This document shows positions 46,067 to 59,818 of a DNA stretch of 64,000 nucleotides, one piece after another. The notes beneath the pieces are model-generated. The model did no database searches, was not told where the DNA came from, and saw only the letters and a program-made list of their open reading frames with translations. Position numbers and translations under genes: made by a program. The stretch is from Pseudomonas reidholzensis (GTDB taxonomy: Bacteria > Pseudomonadota > Gammaproteobacteria > Pseudomonadales > Pseudomonadaceae). Numbering within the stretch: the stretch's first letter is position 1; every line of letters starts with the position of its first letter. The stretch spans positions 157,842 to 221,841 of the forward strand of contig NZ_UNOZ01000019.1 in NCBI RefSeq assembly GCF_900536025.1, given 5' to 3'.

Positions 46067-46663
46067 ATGCGTGGAATGATCCTGGGACTGATCGGATTGG
46101 TGGCGACCGCCGCCCAGGCCGATGTGTACATCTCCATCGATGCCAAGGGCGGCTACGTGCTCTCCAACGTGCACCGACCGGGTCGGCAGTACGAGCGGGT
46201 GATCAGCGAGGTGTCGGTGGCCGTGGGTCCGGTCAACGCGCAGTTGATCACCGGCCGCCCCTACGCCGACGAAGTGGCCCTGGCCGCCCGCCTGCATGGC
46301 GTGCCCCCGGCCTTGCTGCATGCGCTGATCAAGGCCGAGTCCGGCTACAACCCCAAGGCGCGTTCGCCCAAGGGCGCCATCGGCCTGATGCAACTGATGC
46401 CGGGCACAGCCAAGGAAATGGGGGTCAAGGATGCCCTCGACCCGTCCGCCAACGTGCAGGGTGGGGCGCGCTACCTCAAGCGCATGCTCAAGCTTTTCGA
46501 CAACGACATCACCCTGGCGGTGGCCGCCTACAACGCCGGCCCCGATGCCGTGCGCAGTCGCGGGGGTGTGGTGCCGCCGTTCGCCGAAACCCGCCGCTAT
46601 GTGCCGACCGTACTGCGCGATTACCGCAAGTTGCAGGGGCTGGCGGACGATTCGCCGCTGTGA
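46067..46663 (+). CDS. Lytic transglycosylase (SLT domain), periplasmic
   Basis: The 198-residue protein has a signal peptide (cleavage after AQA, residue 18) and a soluble lytic transglycosylase domain. The catalytic Glu91 is in IKAESGYNP, followed by GAIGLMQLMPGTA and AVAAYNAGPDAV. GGAGG lies 8 bases before the ATG. It cuts peptidoglycan glycan strands with 1,6-anhydro ends. It is divergent from gspG-gspF, which suggests it may open the wall for that machinery (inference). Confidence 0.9.
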   Translation: MRGMILGLIGLVATAAQADVYISIDAKGGYVLSNVHRPGRQYERVISEVSVAVGPVNAQLITGRPYADEVALAARLHGVPPALLHALIKAESGYNPKARSPKGAIGLMQLMPGTAKEMGVKDALDPSANVQGGARYLKRMLKLFDNDITLAVAAYNAGPDAVRSRGGVVPPFAETRRYVPTVLRDYRKLQGLADDSPL

Positions 46664-46752
46664 GCTGAGGCTGGAAGCGAATTCTGGGGACTGTCACGCA
46701 GGTTTCCCCAACTCTGGGCTATAACCTCTAGAGGTGCCCAGTGGAGTCCGCC

Positions 46753-48207
46753 ATGGACGTCGCCCCCCGTTCCGACACACCTGCAGTACCCAGCGTCGGT
46801 GATGCGGGCGCCGCGCGCCGGCCCTTCAACCTGTTGCGCTGGTACGCCTGGGTCAGCCTGGCGATCATCGTCTCGGTGGCCGTTGGCCTGGGGCTGATCT
46901 CCAGCCGCTTCATCATCGACGAGAGCGTCGAGCGCGATGCGCTGCTGACTGCCCAGTTCATCCAGTCGATCGCCGATGCCGAAGTGCGCCACGTGGCGAT
47001 CCCCAACGTGCGCAGCATGGGCGAGCTGCTCGACCCACGCACCGACCAGGCCATGCCCGACGTCGACCCGGACGCCCGGCGCAAGGCGCGCGGCGAGTTT
47101 CTTGATCACATCGCCCATTTGCCAGACGTGCTGCTGGCCAATATCTATGCCCCGGACCGCACGGTGATCTGGTCGAGCAACCCCGCGCTGACCGGCAAGA
47201 TGATCGAGTCGGACGACGACCTGGAGCGGGCCTTCGAGTACAAGATGCGCGTCTCGGCCAGTTACCACGACATCGACGATGCGCGCACCGAGCAGAAGTT
47301 CGTCACCCCGCCGCAGCAGCTGTTCATCGAAAACTACATCCCGTTGTTCGACGCCGATGCCGAGCGGGTCACCGCCATGGTCGAAATCTACAAGGAGCCG
47401 CACGACCTGATCGTGCGCATCGAACATGGCCTGATGCTGATCTGGATGGCCATCGCGGTCGGCGCCGGGCTGGTCTATGGCGGCCTGTACTGGATCATGC
47501 GGCGGGCCTCGAAGGTGATGGCGGTGCAGCAGAAGCGCCTGATCAGCAACGAGACCTACGTGGCCCTCGGCGAAATGTCCTCGGCGGTGGCGCACAGCCT
47601 GCGCAACCCGCTGGCCAGCATCCGTTCCAGCGCCGAGCTGGCCCAGGTGTTCGATGAGGGCCCGGCGCAGAAGAACATCAACGAAATCATCAGCCAGGTC
47701 GACCGCATGTCGCACTGGGTGCGCCAGCTGCTGCAATCGCTGCGCCCGCTGAACGATGACGCGGTGCCGGTGGACCTGCCACAGGCCCTGCAGGAGAGCT
47801 TGCAGGCGTTCGCCGCGCCGTTGCAGCGCGCCGGCGTGAGCCTGGAGCTCAAACCGCTGCCAGCGGTGAGGGTGCTGGGGCAGCCGGCGCTGCTCGGGCA
47901 GATCTTTCACAGCCTGATCGCCAACGCGCTGGAGTCGATGGAGCAGGGCGGGGAACTGCGCGTGGAGGTGGTACGCAAGGACCGTCGCAACCTGGTCTTG
48001 CGAGTGTCCGACACGGGCAAAGGCATGACCGAGCAACAGCAGCGCATGGCCTTCCAGCCTTTTTTCACCACCAAGCAAGGGGGCTTGGGCGTTGGCCTGG
48101 TGTTGGTCAAACGGATCATGGAGCGCTTTGGCGGCTCTGTGCGGTTGAGCAGTTACAAGGGCAGGGGCACACGCGTTTCGCTTAGTTTCCGGGTAGTCAG
48201 GGAGTGA
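46753..48207 (+). CDS. Membrane sensor histidine kinase, first of a paralogous pair
   Basis: The 484-residue kinase has a membrane helix at about 30-50, an extracytoplasmic sensor region (about 52-228) and a second helix (about 230-250). HisKA follows with His281 in SSAVAHSLRNPLAS, then HATPase (NALESM N-box, DTGKGM, GGLGVGLVLVKRIMERFGG). The unusual HSLRNP H-box is shared with the kinase at 48480. ATG 46753 follows GGAG by 6 bases; GTG 46741 is also possible. It lies upstream of the second kinase and the sigma-54 regulator at 49942, its likely partner. Confidence 0.87.
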   Translation: MDVAPRSDTPAVPSVGDAGAARRPFNLLRWYAWVSLAIIVSVAVGLGLISSRFIIDESVERDALLTAQFIQSIADAEVRHVAIPNVRSMGELLDPRTDQAMPDVDPDARRKARGEFLDHIAHLPDVLLANIYAPDRTVIWSSNPALTGKMIESDDDLERAFEYKMRVSASYHDIDDARTEQKFVTPPQQLFIENYIPLFDADAERVTAMVEIYKEPHDLIVRIEHGLMLIWMAIAVGAGLVYGGLYWIMRRASKVMAVQQKRLISNETYVALGEMSSAVAHSLRNPLASIRSSAELAQVFDEGPAQKNINEIISQVDRMSHWVRQLLQSLRPLNDDAVPVDLPQALQESLQAFAAPLQRAGVSLELKPLPAVRVLGQPALLGQIFHSLIANALESMEQGGELRVEVVRKDRRNLVLRVSDTGKGMTEQQQRMAFQPFFTTKQGGLGVGLVLVKRIMERFGGSVRLSSYKGRGTRVSLSFRVVRE

Positions 48208-48362
48208 GTAACAGCTTTAGGTACTTTACCTAAGCCCTTGTTATTAAATGATTTGGCTATTTTTGGGGAGTGTTACCCGCATGTGGGGACTAAACACAGA
48301 AACTACTTCATGTATGAATCTTAACCATATGAAAAATAAACGCTTATTGGCTTACGGTGGTG

Positions 48363-48379
48363 TTGGCTGAGTTCTTGCT
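48363..48379 (+). promoter_or_regulatory. Candidate sigma-54 promoter of the second kinase-regulator unit
   Basis: TTGGCTGAGTTCTTGCT has GG (48365-48366) and GC (48377-48378) exactly 10 bases apart and a good TTGC element. It lies about 100 bases before the kinase start, suggesting the sigma-54 regulator encoded in the operon activates its own genes. The rest of the 272-base gap is AT-rich. Confidence 0.6.
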
Positions 48380-49941
48380 GCGTACAGTCAACGATGACGG
48401 CCACAGCCACCGTTCACCAAGCCTGATATCACTTTGCTACTGGTGGTAACAGCTCGGACCTCCAGGCGGGAACCACGCCATGCAGACGCTGGAAAGCAAT
48501 GCGCCAGACAAGCCTTCTGCGCCCACCAGCGAACTGGCGGTGCCGTTGCGCGAGTTCAACCTGCTGCGCTGGTTTTCGCTGATCAGCCTGCTGATCATCA
48601 CCTCGGTGGCCGGCAGCCTGGGCTATGTGTCCACGCGCTTCGTGGTCCGTGACAGCGTCGAGCGCGACGCCATGCTCACCGCCCAGTTCATCCAGGCCAT
48701 GGCCCAGGCCGAAGTGCGCCATTCGCAGTTGCCTCCGGGCACGACCCTCGGCGAGCTGCTCGACCCGCGCCTGGACGACCAGCACCTGCAGGTCTCTGCG
48801 GCGCTGGCCAAGTCGACCCGGGAAGAATTCCTCGACCACGTCGAGCATTTGCCCGACACCTTGCTGGCCAATGTCTATGCCCGTGACCGGACCATCGTCT
48901 GGTCAACCAACCCCAGCCTGATCGGCAAGCGCATCGCCGCCGACGGCGACCTGGACCGCGCCTTCCACTCGCGCAAGCCGGTGTCGGCCAGCTACCACAA
49001 GGCCGATGAGAACCGCGAGGAGCAGCAATTCCAGCGCGAGGCCAAGTACCTGTTCATCGAAAACTACATCCCGCTGTTCGACAGCCAGGGCGAACAGGTG
49101 CTGTCGATGGTCGAGATCTACAAGGAGCCGATCGACCTGATCCGCCGTATTCAGCGCGGCTACGTGCTGATCTGGGCTTCGACCCTGGTCGGCGGGGCGC
49201 TGATCTACTTCGGCCTGTTCTGGATCGTGCGCCGCGCCGCCGGGCTGTTGCAGCACCAGCAGGAGCGCCTGGTGGCCAGCGAGACCTACGTCGCCCTGGG
49301 CGAAATGTCCTCGGCGGTGGCCCACAGCCTGCGCAACCCGCTGGCGAACATCCGCTCCAGTGCCGAACTCGCCCAGGAGATCGCCAACGACCCGGCGCGC
49401 AAGAACATCGCCGACATCATCAGCCAGGTCGATCGCATGTCGCGCTGGGTGCGCGAGTTGCTGGTGTCGCTGCGCCCGACCAGCGACGAGGCCGAGTCGG
49501 TCGAGCTGGTGGCGGTGATCGAAGACACCCGGCTGGCCTTTGCCCAGCAGATCGAGCGCAATGGCGTGCAGTTCAGCTACGAGGGGCCGAGCCAGCTGTG
49601 GGTCGCCAGCCAGGCGCTGCAACTGACGCAGATCCTCAACAGCCTGTTTGCCAATGCCGTGGAGGCCATGCCCAAGGGCGGCCGGCTCTGCGCACAGGTC
49701 AGCGAACTGGAAGGGCTGCAGGTACGCCTGCTGCTCAGCGACACCGGTAAAGGCATGAGCCAGCAACAGGAGCGGATGGTCTTCAAGCCGTTCTTCACCA
49801 CCAAGCAGGGCGGGCTGGGCGTGGGCCTGGTCCTGGTCAAGCGCATCATGGAACGATTTGGCGGCTCGGTCAGCCTGAGCAGCCGCGAAGAGGAAGGAAC
49901 CCAGGTCAGCCTGATCTTCAATATTGCAGTGGGAGAGCACC

Positions 49942-51378
<1,437 letters not shown>

Positions 51379-51381
51379 TCA

Positions 51382-51675
51382 TCAAGGCTTGCTGGTGCTA
51401 CCGTTGCCCTGGGTCGTAGAACCTTCCGAGCCAGAGCTGTCGAGGCCTGGCAGGTCACGGTTGTCGTTCTGCTCCGCCGGCGGGCTGTCCGGGTCATTGC
51501 CTTCGATACGCGGGTCGGTATCTCGCGGCACTGGCGTCTCGATAGGGTTGAGGGTGCTGTCGACGCCAGGTTGCGGCGCCGGGTTGTGCGGGTCATCGGG
51601 GTGGGTGGTGCCGGTCCCTACCGCCATCGCCAGGGGCGAGGCGAGCAGGGCGGCGAGCAGGAGGACGCGTTTCAT
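51382..51675 (-). CDS. Small exported proline/aspartate-rich protein
   Basis: The 97-residue product has a clear signal peptide (MKRVLLLAALLASPLAMAVG, cleavage near AMA) and a low-complexity mature part rich in Pro, Asp, Asn, Ser and Gly, with no cysteine. It is probably a disordered periplasmic protein. I do not recognise a family. It converges with the response regulator, whose stop is 3 bases away. Confidence 0.65.
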   Translation of the reverse strand: MKRVLLLAALLASPLAMAVGTGTTHPDDPHNPAPQPGVDSTLNPIETPVPRDTDPRIEGNDPDSPPAEQNDNRDLPGLDSSGSEGSTTQGNGSTSKP

Positions 51676-51720
51676 GGGCAGGCTCCATTTGCTTTGAGGT
51701 GAAGGTTGCCTGGTCTGCCG

Positions 51721-51807
51721 CTATCGCGGGGCAAGCCCGTTCGAACCGCCGCCCCTACGTCTCGGGCTGCACACGGTTAACGTAGGAGCGGGCTTGCCCG
51801 CGATAGC
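51721..51807. repeat. Inverted REP pair (GGGCAAGCCCGC type)
   Basis: CTATCGCGGGGCAAGCCCGT (51721-51740) is matched by inverted GAGCGGGCTTGCCCGCGATAG ending near 51806. One arm has diverged (GTTCGAACC in place of GCTCCCA). It sits between gntT and the small exported protein gene. Confidence 0.8.
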
Positions 51808-51875
51808 GTACATAAGGCCATTACCTCAGTTGGGCCATGCCCCCTTGATCAAGGTGCCATCACCCCGATCAACGG

Positions 51876-53228
51876 TCACACCACCTGCGCCAACAGCATG
51901 ATGAAGATGATCCCCACCACCGAGAGGATGGTTTCCATCATGCTCCAGGTCTTGAACGTCTCGGCCACGGTCATGTTGAAGTACTGCTTGACCAGCCAGA
52001 AACCGGCATCGTTGACGTGCGACAGGATCAACGAACCGGCGCCGGTGGCCAGCACCAGCAGTTCGCGGTTGACCCCCGGCACCATGTCGATCACCGGCGC
52101 GACGATGCCGGCGCCGGTGATCGTCGCCACCGTCGCCGAGCCCGTGGCGATACGGATCACCGCTGCCACCAGCCAGGCCAGCATGATCGGCGAGATCTCG
52201 GCCTGCACCGCCATCTGCCCGATCACGTTACCCACCCCGGTATCCACCAGCATCTGCTTGAAGCCGCCACCGGCGCCGACGATCAGCACGATCGCGGCGG
52301 TCGGTGCCAGGCTCTGGTCGAGCATCTTCATGATCTGCTGGCGGGTGAAGCCGCGGGCCGAGCCAAAGGTGTAGAAGGCCAGCAGCAGCGCGGCCAGCAG
52401 GGCGGTGATCGGGTGGCCGATCAGGTCCATCCACTGGCGCACGATGTGCTCGGCCGGCAGCACCACGTCGGCGAAGGTCTTCAGCAGCATCAGCACCACC
52501 GGCAGCAGCACGGTGATCAAGGTCACGCTGAAGCTCGGCAGGTTGCGCTGGTCGGACTCGCGGGCGATCTGGTCCATCAACTCCTGCGACGGGTTGCCGG
52601 GGATGTAGCGCGAGATGAAGTTACCGAACAGCGGGCCGGCGATCACCGCCGTGGGCAGGGCCACCAGCAGGCCGTAGAAGATGGTCTTGCCGATGTCGGC
52701 GTGGAAGATGCCGATTGCCAGCAGCGGCCCGGGGTGCGGCGGCACCAGGCCATGCACCACCGACAGCCCGGCCAGCAGCGGGATACCGATCTTCACCAGC
52801 GACACGCCGGTGCGCCGGGCGACGATGAACACCAGCGGGATCAGCAGCACGAAGCCGATTTCGAAGAACAGCGGAATGCCCACCAGGAAGGCGGCGAACA
52901 TCATGGCCCAGTGCACTTTCTGTTTGCCGAAGGCGCGGATCAGGGTCTGGGCGATCTGGTCGGCACCGCCGGAGTCGGCCATCAGCTTGCCGAGCATGGT
53001 GCCCAGGGCGAGGACGATGCCGACAAAGCCGAGCACCCCGCCAAAGCCGTCCTGGAACGACTTCATGACCTTGGCCACCGGCATGCCGGAGGTCAGGCCA
53101 AGAAAGCCCGCGGCGAGGGTCAGGGCGACGAACGGGTGAACCTTGAAGTGGGTGATGAGCAGGATCAGCCCGATGATGGTCACCAGGGCATCGAGGAGCA
53201 GGAAAGTATCAGTTGCGAGTCCGAACAT
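51876..53228 (-). CDS. gntT: GntP family gluconate permease
   Basis: The 450-residue inner-membrane permease has about twelve to fourteen helices and GntP family segments (KVHPFVALTLAAGFLGL near the start, FEIGFVLLIPLVF, VPPHPGPLLAIGIF, GVGNVIGQMAVQAEISP). It takes up gluconate by proton symport. It sits downstream of gnuK but has its own GnuR-type operator, and a terminator lies between them. A CA motif is present about 25 bases upstream of the start, hinting at Crc control. Confidence 0.92.
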   Translation of the reverse strand: MFGLATDTFLLLDALVTIIGLILLITHFKVHPFVALTLAAGFLGLTSGMPVAKVMKSFQDGFGGVLGFVGIVLALGTMLGKLMADSGGADQIAQTLIRAFGKQKVHWAMMFAAFLVGIPLFFEIGFVLLIPLVFIVARRTGVSLVKIGIPLLAGLSVVHGLVPPHPGPLLAIGIFHADIGKTIFYGLLVALPTAVIAGPLFGNFISRYIPGNPSQELMDQIARESDQRNLPSFSVTLITVLLPVVLMLLKTFADVVLPAEHIVRQWMDLIGHPITALLAALLLAFYTFGSARGFTRQQIMKMLDQSLAPTAAIVLIVGAGGGFKQMLVDTGVGNVIGQMAVQAEISPIMLAWLVAAVIRIATGSATVATITGAGIVAPVIDMVPGVNRELLVLATGAGSLILSHVNDAGFWLVKQYFNMTVAETFKTWSMMETILSVVGIIFIMLLAQVV

Positions 53229-53252
53229 GGTGCTTGAGCCTCGGTCTTGTCT

Positions 53253-53260
53253 TTGTTTTT
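53253..53260 (-). promoter_or_regulatory. Possible CA motif in the gntT leader
   Basis: The minus strand reads AAAAACAA followed by AGACAAGA, fitting AAnAAnAA about 25 bases before the ATG. It is further from the ribosome-binding site than in pobA or tarD, so the case is weaker. Confidence 0.35.
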
Positions 53261-53301
53261 AGGCGGAGCTTTTTTGAACTTTGAACGTTTACAGGCGTCG
53301 G

Positions 53302-53313
53302 GGTAGCGCTGTC
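53302..53313. promoter_or_regulatory. GnuR operator upstream of gntT
   Basis: GGTAGCGCTGTC, the reverse of GACAGCGCTACC, lies 74 bases upstream of the gntT start. The same 12-mer is found before gnuK and gnuR. It matches the TAGCGCT core reported for Pseudomonas GntR (LacI family). Confidence 0.8.
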
Positions 53314-53325
53314 TTTGGTGAGCCG

Positions 53326-53350
53326 AAAAAACCGCCCGCTCAGGCGGTTT
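53326..53350 (-). terminator. Rho-independent terminator of gnuK overlapping its stop codon
   Basis: On the minus strand AAACCGCC, a loop containing the gnuK TGA stop, and GGCGGTTTTTTCGG form a GC stem followed by a T-run (arms 53329-53336 and 53343-53350). It separates gnuK from gntT. Confidence 0.85.
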
Positions 53351-53879
53351 GCGCCAGGCTCCGCTCACCGCAAGGCTTTAGCCAGTCATTGACCGTTTCT
53401 GCCAGGGCCTTGACCGGGCGCGTGGCGTCCAGCGCCAAGGTCAGCGGTTCACCGTGCGGCGGTTCGAGGGCGGCAAACTGGCTTTCGATCAGGCTCGCCG
53501 GCATGAAGTGCCCAGGGCGGGCCAGCACGCGTTTTTCGGCTTCGGCGGGGGTGAGCTCGAGAAACACGAAGCCCAGGTCTGGCACGGCATGGCGCAAGGC
53601 GTCGCGGTAGCGGCGCTTGAGGGCCGAGCAGGTAAGGATCGGGCGTTCGCCGGACGTGAGCGTGGCCTGCAGCTCTTTGCCCAGGAGGATCAGCCAGCCG
53701 GCGCGATCATCATCGTCAAGGGGGATGCCAGCGCTCATCTTCTCGATGTTGGCGGCGGGGTGAAAGGCATCGCCTTCGATCAGCCGGCCGCCGCTTCGCG
53801 CAGCAATGGCGGCGCCGATGCTGCTCTTACCGCAGCCAGCCACGCCCATTACCACAATCGCGGACAGGGGAGAGTTCAT
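53340..53879 (-). CDS. gnuK: Gluconokinase
   Basis: The 179-residue kinase phosphorylates gluconate to 6-phosphogluconate for the Entner-Doudoroff route. The P-loop GVAGCGKS is at residues 12-19. Family segments GDAFHPAANIEKMSAGIPLDD and CSALKRRYRDALR are conserved, and RPGHFMPASLIESQFAALE follows. ATG 53879 follows AGGAGG by 5 bases, which rules out a longer frame to 53924. It diverges from gnuR with two operator copies in between. Confidence 0.94.
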   Translation of the reverse strand: MNSPLSAIVVMGVAGCGKSSIGAAIAARSGGRLIEGDAFHPAANIEKMSAGIPLDDDDRAGWLILLGKELQATLTSGERPILTCSALKRRYRDALRHAVPDLGFVFLELTPAEAEKRVLARPGHFMPASLIESQFAALEPPHGEPLTLALDATRPVKALAETVNDWLKPCGERSLAQTA

Positions 53880-53899
53880 CAGTACCTCCTGCGGGGTAA

Positions 53900-53911
53900 G
53901 GTAGCGCTGTC
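53900..53911. promoter_or_regulatory. GnuR operator upstream of gnuK
   Basis: GGTAGCGCTGTC lies 21 bases upstream of the gnuK ATG, identical to the sites at 53302 and (inverted) 54029. A bound repressor would cover the gnuK transcription start. Confidence 0.8.
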
Positions 53912-54028
53912 TTGGCGCTGGCAAAAAGCGCCGCTGGCGTTACCTTCCCGGGTGTTATTGGTTTTGTCTAACGCAGTATGGCCGCTAGGCACAGGCTTGC
54001 TACAAAGATTACGTTGCCTGTGTCCTGG

Positions 54029-54040
54029 GACAGCGCTACC
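54029..54040. promoter_or_regulatory. GnuR operator upstream of gnuR
   Basis: GACAGCGCTACC lies 48 bases before the chosen gnuR start, in the orientation opposite to the gnuK site, consistent with autorepression. Confidence 0.8.
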
Positions 54041-54087
54041 TTAGTGGCCGTTCCCCTTTCTTGGCAAGTAGTAAAATTACAACATTC

Positions 54088-55107
54088 ATGTCCCGCTCAG
54101 GCTCGCGCACCACTGGTCGTCCCACCCTGGCTGAAGTCGCCAGGCTCTCCGGCGTATCCCCCATCACCGCCTCGCGCGCCTTGCGCGGGGTCAGCACGGT
54201 TGCCCCCGAATTGGTCGAAAAGGTCCTCGCGGCCGCAGCGACCCTTGGCTACATCGCCAACCCGGCGGCACGCGCGCTGGCTTCGGGCGGCAGCCACTCG
54301 GTGGTGGTGTTGATCCCTTCGTTGTCCAACCAGTTGTTCATCGACACCCTGGAAGCCATCCATGAGGTGATGCGCCCGCGCGGCCTCGAGGTGCTGATCG
54401 GCAACTACCACTACGATGTCGCCGAAGAAGAAAACCTCATCCGCAACTACCTGGCCTACCAGCCGTGCGGGGTGTTGCTCACAGGGTTCGAGCGCAGCGA
54501 GGCGTCCCGCCAGTTGCTGACCGCCAGCCGGGTGCCGTGCGTGCACATGATGGAGCTGGGCGGTGACGCCGAGGCCGTGTCGGTGGGCTTCTCCCAGCAC
54601 CAGGCCGGGCATGCCGCCGCGCGCCACCTGATCGACCGCGGCCGGCGTCGCCTGGCGTTCATTGCCGCGCAGCTCGACCCACGGGTCATGCAGCGCGCGC
54701 AAGGCTTCCGCCAGGCATTGGCCGAGGCGGGCCTGCAGGCGCCGGAGCTGGAAATCCTGGCGCCGCAGCCATCCTCCATCGGCCTCGGTGGCGAACTGTT
54801 CAGCCAGTTGATGGCGCAGTCGCCGCAGGTCGACGGGATCTTCTTCTGCAACGACGACCTGGCCCAGGGCGCGGTATTGCAGGCCTTGCGCCAAGGTATC
54901 GAGGTGCCGCGCCAGGTGGCAATGGTCGGCTTCAACGACCTGCCGGCCTCGGCGCACATGGTGCCGCCGCTTACGTCTATCCGCACCCCGCGTGCCGCCG
55001 TCGGTCGCGCCGCAGCGCAGGCGCTGCTGGCGATGCTCGATGGCAAGCGGGTCGCCGCCGGGCAACAGGACCTGGGGTTCGAGCTGGTGGTCCGGCAAAG
55101 TTCATGA
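54088..55107 (+). CDS. gnuR: LacI family repressor of gluconate utilisation
   Basis: The 339-residue protein has a LacI helix-turn-helix (TLAEVARLSGVSPITASRALRG, about residues 13-34, split across one domain) and a periplasmic-binding-protein-like effector domain (VVLIPSLSNQLFIDTLEAI; GIFFCNDDLAQG; MVGFNDLPAS). ATG 54088 gives a typical short N-terminus, though its ribosome-binding site is poor; TTG 54061 is an alternative. Context and the three TAGCGCT operators identify it as GntR/GnuR, which is released by gluconate or 6-phosphogluconate. Confidence 0.9.
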   Translation: MSRSGSRTTGRPTLAEVARLSGVSPITASRALRGVSTVAPELVEKVLAAAATLGYIANPAARALASGGSHSVVVLIPSLSNQLFIDTLEAIHEVMRPRGLEVLIGNYHYDVAEEENLIRNYLAYQPCGVLLTGFERSEASRQLLTASRVPCVHMMELGGDAEAVSVGFSQHQAGHAAARHLIDRGRRRLAFIAAQLDPRVMQRAQGFRQALAEAGLQAPELEILAPQPSSIGLGGELFSQLMAQSPQVDGIFFCNDDLAQGAVLQALRQGIEVPRQVAMVGFNDLPASAHMVPPLTSIRTPRAAVGRAAAQALLAMLDGKRVAAGQQDLGFELVVRQSS

Positions 55108-55235
55108 CGCCCACCCGGCCTGACGCGCCGGGTATAAGCCGTGCTGGCCTAATTCGAAAGTGATATCAGATGGCTTGCATGGCGTCAGCGGCCATCTATG
55201 CTCTGGGCATCCCGTGCATAAAGGAGCTCGGCGTC

Positions 55236-56532
55236 ATGTTCGATTACCATCGCAAGTCCGACCTCGTCGAGATCCAGCGCTGCCGTCAGGCCCTGGCGGG
55301 CATGGAGGCGAAGTTGGCGGCGATCAGCCGCTCCATGGCGATGATCGAATTCGCCCCCGATGGCACCATCCTCGGTGCCAACGACAACTTCTGCAAGGCC
55401 ATGGGTTACGCCACTGCGGACGAGATCCGCGGCAAGCACCATCGACTGTTCTGCGAGCCGGCCTACACCAAGACGCCCGAGTACCAACAACTGTGGCGAG
55501 AGCTGGGCCAGGGCAAGCCGATCAGCGGCACCTTCGAGCGGGTCGACAAGGCCGGTCGTGAGGTCTGGCTGGAGGCTAGCTACATGCCGGTGCTGAACGA
55601 GCAGCAGCAGGTCACCAGCGTGATCAAGGTCGCCTCGGACATCAGCCAGCGGGTCAAGGACGAACACGAAAGCGAAAGCCTGCTCAACGCCATCGGGCGT
55701 TCCATGGCGGTCGTCGAATTCACCCCGCAGGGCCGGGTGATCAAGGCCAACCAGAACTTCCTGGCGACCATGGGCTACCGGCTGGAGGAGGTGGTCGGGC
55801 GCCACCATGGCCTGTTCTGCGTGGCGCATGAGCGCGAGTCGGCCGAGTACCGGGAGTTCTGGGCCTCACTCAACCGTGGCGAGTACCACTCGCACCGCTT
55901 CGAGCGGATCAACAAACAGGGGCAGCTGGTGTACCTGGAGGCCTCCTACAACCCCATCTTCGACAGCAAGGGCCGGTTGTACAAGGTGGTCAAGTTCGCC
56001 AGTGACATCACCGCCCAGGTCAGCACCCAGCAAAGCGCCGCCGACGCCGCCCACGCCAGCTCGGTGCAGACCGACGCCTGTGCCCGCAAAGGCAGCGAGG
56101 TGGTGCAGCAGACCGTGCAGGTGATCGAGCAGATTTCCCAGGAGCTGAACGACGCCGCGCGCAACATCGATGCGGTGAGCAAGCAGTCGGAGATCATCGG
56201 CCAGATCGTCCTGACCATCCGTGGCATTGCCGACCAGACCAACCTGCTGGCCCTCAATGCGGCCATCGAAGCCGCGCGTGCCGGCGATCATGGCCGAGGT
56301 TTCGCGGTGGTTGCCGATGAGGTGCGCAACCTGGCCGCGCGCACCAGCAAGGCCACCCTGGAAATCGTCGATGTGGTTCGCCAGAACCATGACCTGTCGC
56401 TGACCGCAGTGGCCAGCATGCAGTCGAGCCTGTCGCACACTGGCCGTGGCGTCGAGCTGGCCAACGAGGCGGGCACGGTGATCATGGAAATCCAGCAGGG
56501 CTCGCGGCACGTGGTCAACGCGATCAGCCAGA

Positions 56533-56558
<26 letters not shown>
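55236..56558 (+). CDS. Soluble double-PAS methyl-accepting chemotaxis-like protein (BdlA-like)
   Basis: The 440-residue protein has two PAS domains (about 25-140 and 150-265, each with a PAC end such as [15 protein letters not shown] and [15 protein letters not shown]) followed by an MCP signalling domain. The conserved hairpin tip is in [23 protein letters not shown], split at residues 346-368. There is no membrane segment. This is the layout of P. aeruginosa BdlA (biofilm dispersion) and Aer-like energy sensors. AAGGAG lies 9 bases before the ATG. Its last 26 bases overlap the convergent kinase gene. Confidence 0.87.
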
Positions 56559-59805
<3,247 letters not shown>

Positions 59806-59818
59806 GGCCGCCGGGCGC

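Noticed and set aside
45883..46146. N-terminal extension of GspG to 229 residues
   Set aside because: A prepilin leader must be short; MQRRSFSQRG at 45882 is the correct leader with its own ribosome-binding site.
46684..46700. A GG-N10-GC sigma-54 promoter before the first kinase gene
   Set aside because: The spacing is right, but the TGGCAC and TTGC elements are missing; I treat it only as part of the shared motif.
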